A DNA stretch of 64,000 nt from Oscillospiraceae bacterium (GTDB taxonomy: Bacteria > Bacillota > Clostridia > WRLR01): the NCBI GenBank assembly GCA_009777515.1, contig WRLR01000004.1, positions 1-64,000 on the forward strand, in the 5' to 3' direction. Positions 10,042 to 18,400 of the stretch are shown piece after piece. Numbering within the stretch: position 1 is the stretch's first letter; the number at the start of each line of letters is the position of its first letter. The translations under genes and the position numbers were made by a program. The notes under the pieces are model-generated. The model made no database searches. It saw only the letters and a program-made list of their open reading frames with translations, and had not been told where the DNA came from.

Positions 10042-10070
10042 AATATACCAATGATGCATACGTTTGTCAA
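10042..10070 (-). promoter_or_regulatory. Sigma70-type promoter for his leader/hisDCB (TTGACA-17-TATATT)
   Basis: Minus strand TTGACA (10070-10065), 17-nt spacer, TATATT (10047-10042). Confidence 0.75.
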
Positions 10071-10131
10071 TAAATAATCTGCAGAGGCCGTCGAACAACA
10101 TCACAACAACATCATCAAAATCATGGCATCT

Positions 10132-13100
10132 TTACGGATTAATTGTTATGGTTGCGTCGTTGCCTACTGTGTAGTAGTCCGATGCGGTCAGGTTCTGCAC
10201 GAATGTGCCTTCGGCTTTGAACGTCCCGGGGTTTATCACCCGCGCATAATAGTAGTACGTATAGTTGCGGTTGAACCTGCTGTTATAGTCGTAGAACATG
10301 ACCTTTTGCCCTACCAACGTGCAGTAGCGGTAATGCCCGTACCCAAAGCTTCTCGAGTCGGATATTTTCGCCGAGTCGTTTACAAACGCGAGGCCCGACG
10401 GCAGATAGTCGGTCACTATGTACGATCCGTCGATGGCTTTCGCGGTATAGTCAATCTTTAACTCGACGCGCACCAAGTCGCCCTGATTGAACGTGGTAGC
10501 AGCAGCTCTTGGGCTACCGGGGCCGCCCGCCGCGCCGCCGCCGCCTGGCAAATCGGCGCCATCCGGAGTTACTTCCTTATAATAAATGCGCTCGACCTTG
10601 ATGTCCTTGTCAGGCGACATTTCCTGCGTCATCGGCGCCTTGTACGACACGACGGCGCCCACCTCGCCTTCCGAGTCCAGCACCTTGAATTCGCCCATGC
10701 GCTGCGACGGGACCATTATTGTGAAGCCCCTTCCGCTCTTTAGCTCAATCGTGTGCTCGTCGCCGAACAGCGAGTAAGTGACCTTGCCGACCGATTCGTT
10801 TTTCTTTGCTATCTCGTGGTTGATATATGTCAGCGTTTCGATGTTTATCAAAATATCCGTCGTGTGGTTCCTGACGCAGTACTGGTACAGCCCTTCGTTT
10901 TCAGGCCTGTCCAGCTTAACTGCGAGGATGGTAGCGGCGGAAGTGGCCGCCAGGATATCGTCGTTGTCGTCGCCCACGTTGACGCGGTAGTAGGGCGCGA
11001 TGTTCTCCAGCCCCGGCGCGACGATCTTGTCGTACAGCGCGGCGGCTTTGTCCGTCTCGCCGAGCGACAGGTACCCCAGCGCGAGATATACGGCGTCCCT
11101 GACCGACAGCTCGCCCAGCTCCGCGTAGCTGTCCAGGTCCAGCAGCACCGGCTCGCGCAGCATCGCCAGCCCGTACAGGGCGCACATCTTGTTGTCCGCG
11201 TTTTCGCCATTGTAAATATTGTACAAATAGTTCTTCAGCTCAAATGTGTTGACGTCCTCCATGATGTACGGCATCAGCTTGACCGTGGTCGTAAGGTCGC
11301 TTTCCGCGTGTGGCAATATGGCCAGCCCGCCGTCGTCGCGTTGGTAGAGCCTTAAGTCAAAGCCGTCCTTATCGCCATAGAGCTTTACGTCCGGGAAATA
11401 TTCGGCCAGCAGCCGGTTGGCCTCGCGGCGCGCCAGGAGCTTTTCCACCCTGTCGCCGTAAATGTAGCGCAGGCCGAGCAGTTGCTGCAAATATGCGCCC
11501 CTGCCCTTGTCTGTAAACGTGATGCGCACAAGGCCCCCGCTGCCAAAGCTGCCGCTCTCGCTGAACGCCATGCCCGCCGCGACGTCGTAGTAGTCGGCGA
11601 AGTCCACTTCCAAGTATGTCTTGCGTACTAAGTATTGGTGCTTGACCGAGTCGCTCAGTCCCGCGACGCCGCTCACGGTCGCTTTGATTATCAGCGCGTT
11701 CTCGCCCTCGGAGGCCATTTCCCACAGCGGGATGTCGACGCGCTCAAATGCCTTGCCGCTCGCCTTAAACACGGCGTCGGGCGCGGCTTCGTCCCAAACC
11801 TCGAACTCTACCGTCTCGCCGCCGGTCAAACCCGTGCCGTAGGCGTTCACGCCAATCGCCGGTTTGTCGCCTATCAGGAACTCGTCGTTTAGCGTATAGT
11901 TAATGAACATCGGGTTGGTGACGATGATGTTGCTTACGCTGTTGCCCGCGTATAGGTCGTTGCTGACGCCGGAGGCGGTCAGGCGCCACGACGTGATGTT
12001 GTCGGGCAGCACGAATGTATACGTGGCCTTGCCGTCCGCGCCCGTTTGGAGTGTTTCGAAAAACGCGGTGTCCTTAAAAATTTCCCGCAGGTAGGTATCG
12101 TCCGCCGACGCTCCGTCCCCAAAGTCCCCATCGGCCATCGCCATCAACGGCGCCGCCGCCATTTCCATTTGGTCGGCGCCGCCAGCGGCCCTGGCGAGGC
12201 GCACATCTTCACTCGGCACGTACAAGCGGTGCGTCGCCGATTCGATCACCACCCCCGGGCCCACTAACGCGTAGAGCGATGCAAGCGTATCCACGCTATA
12301 ATCCCGGAGCGCGAACAGCGCCTCGTCCACTACGCTGATATTGACGCCGGCAGGCACGGCCAGGCCGTCTTTGTCTTCGGAAACAACCGTTATAATGCAT
12401 GTGTCGCCCGGTTTGTACGACTCTTTGTCGGTAGTTACAGTCAGCGCCAGGTCGTTTTGTTTGAAGTCGTAGCGGATCAGCGCGCTCATGTTGTAGTTCT
12501 GTATGTATTTAAAGCCGTCGAAATAATACGCCTTGACCGTTATATTGGGGACGTGCTTCCTGGAGAACGTGGTGCTATATGTGTTCTTGCCCGCCTGCCA
12601 GCCCTGTATCCCGCGCTGCATTTCGACGAACAGGAAGTTCCCACCGGCAACCGCTTCGGCGCCCCGCATGAGCGTGAGGCTGACCGGCGCCCCTATGCCG
12701 TAGTTTTCCTCCTCGCCTTCGAGGAAACACGTGTTGGAGCCGGCATTTTGGTAATAGTAGGTGTAGTCGCGCCCGATATAGACTTTATGTTTTATTTCCC
12801 TGCCGTTGCCGTCGAGGCACGATATCTCTGCGAAATAGCTCTCCCATTTGTTGTCGGGCACGTTAAAGTCCTTTTTGGCGTTGCCGTCTCTGTCCGTCAG
12901 CATCGTGAACCGGTCAATCGACTCTTCCTTGCGCTCATACTTGTATTTGGGCATGTTTTTCTTTTCAATGTAGTCGTAGTAGTCCCCGTCCGGTACTTTA
13001 AGGTAATAGACCCTGTACACGTTGACAGAGAGCGACTTGCCACCTACCGGCTCGTCTAGATAATCAAAGTAGTGCTCCGCGGCGCCGCTGTTGATCCTGT

Positions 13101-15207
13101 CCAGGGTGATGGAATTGACGTCGACTTCGAGCGTCGCGCGGCCGCCCGTCCGGCTGGCTTTTGGGCGCACGTCGATGTCGTTTATAAATGCGCGAACGCT
13201 GGTTTCTTTATATGTCTCGCCGATCTCGGGCAGCGTGGCCTCGGCCCTGAAAGAGATGGAGCGCTCACCCTGCGCGCCGCTCTGGGGCGTGATCTTTTGC
13301 GTTATTGATATAAGGCCGTCGGAGTCGGTCGTAGCCGTGCCCCTTTTGTTATTTTCCAGCATGTAGGCGTAGATGTTGTACGATATGTCCAGATCCGGCA
13401 ACGGGGTGCCCTCGAAGAATTCCGCCCGAGCCGTGAACGTGACCGACTCGCCGGCGAACGCCGCCTTTTTGTCAGCCTCGACTTCGATTTTGTACGGCGG
13501 CTTTACATAGTCCCGCACCTCAAAATAGGTGCTGCCGAGCACTGTGTCGCCATGGTAAATATTTATGTTGTACGAGCCGGGGTCAAGGTTGGGCAGTATC
13601 ATTTCGTCCGAGTACATCCCATTTATGACCTGTACTGTCTGTTTGTGCAGCGTCGATCTGGCGCTGTAGCCGCCGCTCCAATAGCTTTGCGTCAGCACGG
13701 CTGTCACATTATTTATTTCTTCCTTGCTGCCATTGTCCCTGCTCTGGGCGAACCCGAAAAACGAAACCGTGTCGTCGGCTTTAAATAGCGTCCTGTCAAG
13801 CTGCAGGGCCGTCCAATAAGCCTCTGCGCCGCCCGCACCCGCGCCGTAGTAGGGCCCACCCCATCCGTAGCCGTAGTCATAGCCGTAGTAGTAGCCGTAG
13901 CTTTGGCTGTATGTCCAAATGCAGGTTTTGCCGCCGCTCGCATCCGTGACCTCGATGCGCTCGCTTCTGTCAGAGGTCAGCGCCCTGTCGATGACGGCGA
14001 CTCCGTTCGCGTCCGTTTTGAATGTCTTGCCGCCCTTAACATCGCGGACTTCCGCGCCGGCGGACGCCTTGCCCGTCGTCAAGTCGTTGACCCACACGAT
14101 GGCCCTGTCCCCGTCGGCTACGACCTGCACGGGCAGGTCTGTGATTTGGACGATCATCTGGCTGCGGGACTCGCCGAGCACGGCGTCAATCAGGTAGAAC
14201 CCCTGCGTGAGCTTGTCCGGCAGCGTCAGCGTCCTGGTATCGGCGTCGTACCTGGACCTGGCGTTGAATTCCATTATGCTTTGCATGCCGCCCGTTTCGA
14301 TCAGATTGTCGTTCCTGGCATAGCGCGACCATGTCGGCGCGCCGGCCACGGTTTCCACCGCGCTTAGCGCCGCCTCCGCGCCGCCAAACTTGTACACGGC
14401 CACCTTGGGGTCGGGCGTGGTGATGATCCGGTCGTGGTATATGGAGAAACCTACCAACGGGGGCTCGATCGTCGGCAGTTCGGCATAGCCGTAGTAAAAG
14501 CTTACGGACTCCTTGTATGTGGGCGGCTCATAGCTTGGCTCGGCTTCGGTTTCAAAGGCGAACACGTAGTCCGACTGCAGCTCCGTGTTTGTTCCCTCGA
14601 GCCGGACGCCGGCTTTCAGCGTGACTGTGTAAAGCGTTTTGTACTCAAGCCTGCCCTTCGGGACGAACACTGCCGTCTCTTTATGGTATTCGAAACTGCC
14701 GCCCACCTGCGGCGAAATGTCGAAATAGCGGTCTATGGGGCTATAGCCGTCGCTGGAGAACGTTATCTCAATGCCGCTGTTTATCGGCACGTTGGTCGCT
14801 TGGTTGCGCGGGTAGCCCGACGCCACTTGGAACTTTATCGCCGTCTGGAAAGCCCATGTGATATCCGCTCCGTCGACGCGGGACAGCCTGAATATGTACA
14901 ATGAGTTGGGCATAAGCTCGGCAGCGGGGGTTATCAGGAACTCCCGTTTGGTGCTCTGCTCCACGCCCGGCGCGGGTTGACCGTCGATTGACAGCGCCAC
15001 ACCTATTTCGGCGGCTTCGACGTCCAGCGGCGTCGTCAGCTTGAAGGGGCTGGCTGTGTCCACCCCTGTCTTGCCGTACACCAACGGTTCGAGTGTATAC
15101 CCCTCCTTCGCGTCGGGCGCGGCGGAGCTAGCGGGCACTGCAATGTTAATGGGCACACAGCCCACCATCAGGGAAATTAATAAAGTTACAGCGGTTATCA
15201 TCTTCAT
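10132..15207 (-). CDS. Alpha-2-macroglobulin family protein (thioester-less), paralog 1
   Basis: Signal peptide, Ig-like domains, ADDTVSFFGFAQSRD, TDKESYKPGDTCIITV, VNISVVDEALFALRDYSVD, FVLPDNITSWRLTASGVSNDLYAG (A2M domain). Confidence 0.88.
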   Translation of the reverse strand: MKMITAVTLLISLMVGCVPINIAVPASSAAPDAKEGYTLEPLVYGKTGVDTASPFKLTTPLDVEAAEIGVALSIDGQPAPGVEQSTKREFLITPAAELMPNSLYIFRLSRVDGADITWAFQTAIKFQVASGYPRNQATNVPINSGIEITFSSDGYSPIDRYFDISPQVGGSFEYHKETAVFVPKGRLEYKTLYTVTLKAGVRLEGTNTELQSDYVFAFETEAEPSYEPPTYKESVSFYYGYAELPTIEPPLVGFSIYHDRIITTPDPKVAVYKFGGAEAALSAVETVAGAPTWSRYARNDNLIETGGMQSIMEFNARSRYDADTRTLTLPDKLTQGFYLIDAVLGESRSQMIVQITDLPVQVVADGDRAIVWVNDLTTGKASAGAEVRDVKGGKTFKTDANGVAVIDRALTSDRSERIEVTDASGGKTCIWTYSQSYGYYYGYDYGYGWGGPYYGAGAGGAEAYWTALQLDRTLFKADDTVSFFGFAQSRDNGSKEEINNVTAVLTQSYWSGGYSARSTLHKQTVQVINGMYSDEMILPNLDPGSYNINIYHGDTVLGSTYFEVRDYVKPPYKIEVEADKKAAFAGESVTFTARAEFFEGTPLPDLDISYNIYAYMLENNKRGTATTDSDGLISITQKITPQSGAQGERSISFRAEATLPEIGETYKETSVRAFINDIDVRPKASRTGGRATLEVDVNSITLDRINSGAAEHYFDYLDEPVGGKSLSVNVYRVYYLKVPDGDYYDYIEKKNMPKYKYERKEESIDRFTMLTDRDGNAKKDFNVPDNKWESYFAEISCLDGNGREIKHKVYIGRDYTYYYQNAGSNTCFLEGEEENYGIGAPVSLTLMRGAEAVAGGNFLFVEMQRGIQGWQAGKNTYSTTFSRKHVPNITVKAYYFDGFKYIQNYNMSALIRYDFKQNDLALTVTTDKESYKPGDTCIITVVSEDKDGLAVPAGVNISVVDEALFALRDYSVDTLASLYALVGPGVVIESATHRLYVPSEDVRLARAAGGADQMEMAAAPLMAMADGDFGDGASADDTYLREIFKDTAFFETLQTGADGKATYTFVLPDNITSWRLTASGVSNDLYAGNSVSNIIVTNPMFINYTLNDEFLIGDKPAIGVNAYGTGLTGGETVEFEVWDEAAPDAVFKASGKAFERVDIPLWEMASEGENALIIKATVSGVAGLSDSVKHQYLVRKTYLEVDFADYYDVAAGMAFSESGSFGSGGLVRITFTDKGRGAYLQQLLGLRYIYGDRVEKLLARREANRLLAEYFPDVKLYGDKDGFDLRLYQRDDGGLAILPHAESDLTTTVKLMPYIMEDVNTFELKNYLYNIYNGENADNKMCALYGLAMLREPVLLDLDSYAELGELSVRDAVYLALGYLSLGETDKAAALYDKIVAPGLENIAPYYRVNVGDDNDDILAATSAATILAVKLDRPENEGLYQYCVRNHTTDILINIETLTYINHEIAKKNESVGKVTYSLFGDEHTIELKSGRGFTIMVPSQRMGEFKVLDSEGEVGAVVSYKAPMTQEMSPDKDIKVERIYYKEVTPDGADLPGGGGAAGGPGSPRAAATTFNQGDLVRVELKIDYTAKAIDGSYIVTDYLPSGLAFVNDSAKISDSRSFGYGHYRYCTLVGQKVMFYDYNSRFNRNYTYYYYARVINPGTFKAEGTFVQNLTASDYYTVGNDATITINP

Positions 15208-15369
15208 GGGGCTACCAGCCTTTCAGCAAAAGATACGATATAGGCGCGGTACGAACAAAGCGGCTATAATACGTTTATAGTTATAGACGTAAGATTCGCA
15301 AAAAAAGTTCAATAGTATTTATAGAATCAGTATTTATAATAATCAGTATTTATAATAATCAATTATTCG

Positions 15370-15402
15370 TGTAGGGGCGACCGCCCCCGGTCGCCCGTAT
15401 GT
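15370..15402. repeat. Short palindromic REP/MITE-like element (GTAGGGGCGACCGCCCCCGGTCGCCC)
   Basis: GGGCGACCG-CCCC-CGGTCGCCC at 15375-15396, between the two A2M genes. Confidence 0.7.
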
Positions 15403-15418
15403 ACGGCTTGCATAATAA

Positions 15419-18400
15419 TTAATCTATTATAATTGTCGCGTCTTCGCCGGCCGCGCTATATTCCAGCGCGGCCAGGCTCTGCACGAACGCGCCTTCCGCC
15501 TTGTATGTCCCGGGGCTCACGACGCGCGCGTAATAATAATATGTAGCCGCTTCGCCGCCCGGCTGGTCGTTGTAGTCGTAAAAACTGACTTTCTGCCCTT
15601 CGTTTTTGCTGTAGCCGTAATAGCCGAAATAGCCGTAGCTGTAGCCGAAATAATCGTAATAGTCGTAGTCTAGATCTATAACGCGTGGTGTTTTTATTTT
15701 AACAGGATCGCCGGCAAACATGAGCCCTGAAGGCAGATAGTCTGTCACAGAATACGTACCGTCGACGGCTGTCGCGGAGTATGCGATCTGCAGCTCGACG
15801 CGCACCAGGTCGCCCTGGTTAAATACGGTAGAGGCCTCTTCAGGCGCCCTGCCGCCTGCCGGCTCGTCGCCACCGCGTTGCCTGCCACCGGCCCGCGAGC
15901 CGGCTGTGACATCCGGCTTCAACTCCTTATAGTAATTGCGCCGGATTGTTATGCCAGTTTCGAGGGGCAAATTCCCGTCGGGAGGTAAATCCACGCCGGG
16001 GGGCAAATCCCCGTCGCTGGGCAAATCCCCGTCAGGGGATAAATCCCCGCCGCTGGGTTCATCATATGTCATAGGCGCTTTATACGATACGACTGCGCCC
16101 ACATCGCCGGCCACGCCCAATATTTCCAGTTCGCCTATGCTCTGGGACGGTATCGTCAGGGTGTGGCTCCGGCCATCCGAAAGCTCTATCGTGCGTTCGT
16201 CGCCAAACAGCGCGTAGGTGACTGCGCCGACCGAGTCGTGCTTTTTCGCTATTTCGTGTTTAATATACGCGAGTTTTTCGATGCTGGAATCCATGTCTAT
16301 CCGAGCGTCAGCCGCGTGGAAATTGACGCAGTATTGGTACAGACCCTCTTTTTCGGGCCTGTCCAGTTTTGTGGCGAGGGCGGCAGCGGCGGACGTGGCC
16401 GCCAAAATTTTAATGTTGTCACTGCCCTCGTCGACGCGGTAATACGGCTCCAGGCGCTGCAGCTTCGGTGCGACGCGGCTGTCGTACAGCATGGCGGCTT
16501 TTTCCGCCTCGCCGAGAGCCAGATAGCCCAGCGCGATATAGGTCGCGTCGCTTACCGGTAGCGCATCCAGCATCGCGTAGCTGTCCAGCTCCAACAGCAC
16601 GGGTTCGCGTAGCATCGCAAGCCCGTACAGGGCGGCCATTTTGTTTTCCGAATAGCTATTTTCATAAATGTCGTATAAATAATTTTTCAATTCAAAGCCA
16701 TTGATTTCATCCATTACATATGGCATCAATTTTACCGTGGCCTCAAGGTCGCTGTACCCGAAGGGCAGGATGGACAGCCCGCCGTCGTCTTGCTGGTACT
16801 GCTTGCTGTCAACGTCCTCATTGCCACCGTACAATATAAGGTCGGGGAAGTATTCGGCCAGCAGCCGGTTTGCCTCGCGGCAAGCCAGCAGTTTTTCCAG
16901 CCGATCGCCGTAGACGCGGCGCAAGCTTATCAGTTCCCAAAGGAACTGGCCCCTGCCCCGGTCGGTGAACGTTATGCGCGTCAAACCGCCGCTGCCGCCG
17001 CTGAGCGCAATGCCGGCCTCTACGTCGCGGTAATCGGCGGCGTCCACTTCACGGTATGTCTTGTACACCGCGAACGCGTGCACGAGCGAGTCGCTTGCGC
17101 CGTTGCTCGCGGTCGCTTTTATCACAAGCGCGTTCGCGCCCTCCTCCGCCATCTCCCACAGCGGTATGTTTACGCGCTCAAAGGCGCTTCCGCCAGCCCT
17201 GTAAACGATGTCCGGCGCGCCCTCGTCCCAGACCTCGTACTCCACCGTCTCGCCGCCGTCCAGGCTTGTGCCGTAGGCGTTCACGCCAATCACCGGTCGG
17301 TCGCCGACAAGGAACTCGCTGTTTAGCGTGTAGTTTATGAACATCGGGTTGGAGACGATGATGCTCCGTACGCTGTTGCCGGCGTACAGGTCGTCGCTTA
17401 TGCCGGACGCCGTCAGCCGCCACGATGTGATGTTGTCGGGGAGCGTGAATGTGTATGTGGCAATGCCGTCCGCCCCTGTGCGCAGCGTTTCGAAAATGGC
17501 GGTATCCTTAAAGTTTTTGCGTTCATATGTGTTGAATTCCTGCGCATAGCTATCGTTTATGTATCCCAACATCGGCACATCCTCATCATAAACAATGTAG
17601 GAATCGGGCCATCTGCCCTTCGGCGTGTACAGGCGGTGCGTCGCCGACTCGAACACCGGCCCGGCATCCACTTTTGAGTAAAGCGAACTAAGCGTATCAA
17701 CATTATAGTTCCAGAGGGCGAACAGCGCCTCGTCCACTACGCTGATGTTGATGGCGGCAGGCACGGCAAGGCCGTCTTTGTCCCGCGCATTAATTGTTAC
17801 TGTACACGTGTCGCCCGGCTTGTAGGATTCTTTGTCGGCGTCCGCCGTCAGCGTCAGGCCGCTCTGGGAATAGTTGTAGTATATCGTTTGGCTCATCCCG
17901 CCGCCCGTTTCGTATTTGTAGCCGTTGAAATAGTAGGCCCTTATCGTTAAGTTGGGGACATGCTTGCGGGCAAATGTGGCGCTGTACGTATTCCTGCCCG
18001 CCTGCCAGCCCTGTATCCCGCGTTGCAAGGCGACGAACAGCACATTTCCGCCCGCCACTGCGTCTGCCCCGCGCATGAGCGTGATGGCCACCGGCTCGCC
18101 GATACTATATGAATCGTTCGCTCCGCTGAGGTAGTAATCGTTGGTCGCGGCGTTACGGTAATATGAACTGTAGTCGCGCCCGATGTATTCGGTTATATTA
18201 ATGTCCTTACCGTTGCTGTCTGTACAGGAAATTTCGGCATAATAGCTTTCCCATTTAACGTCGGGGACCGAAAAATTCCTATTGGCGGCGCCGTCCTTGT
18301 CCGTCAGCATCGTAAAACTGTCTATAAGCTCCGTTTCGCGTACATACTTATAGCTCGGCACAACCTTCTTTTCATAATAGTCGTAGTACTCACCGTCTGG

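Noticed and set aside
9824-10131. T-box riboswitch upstream of his genes
   Set aside because: No T-box antiterminator sequence (TGGNACCGCG-like) seen; the leader is short and has a His-codon ORF instead.
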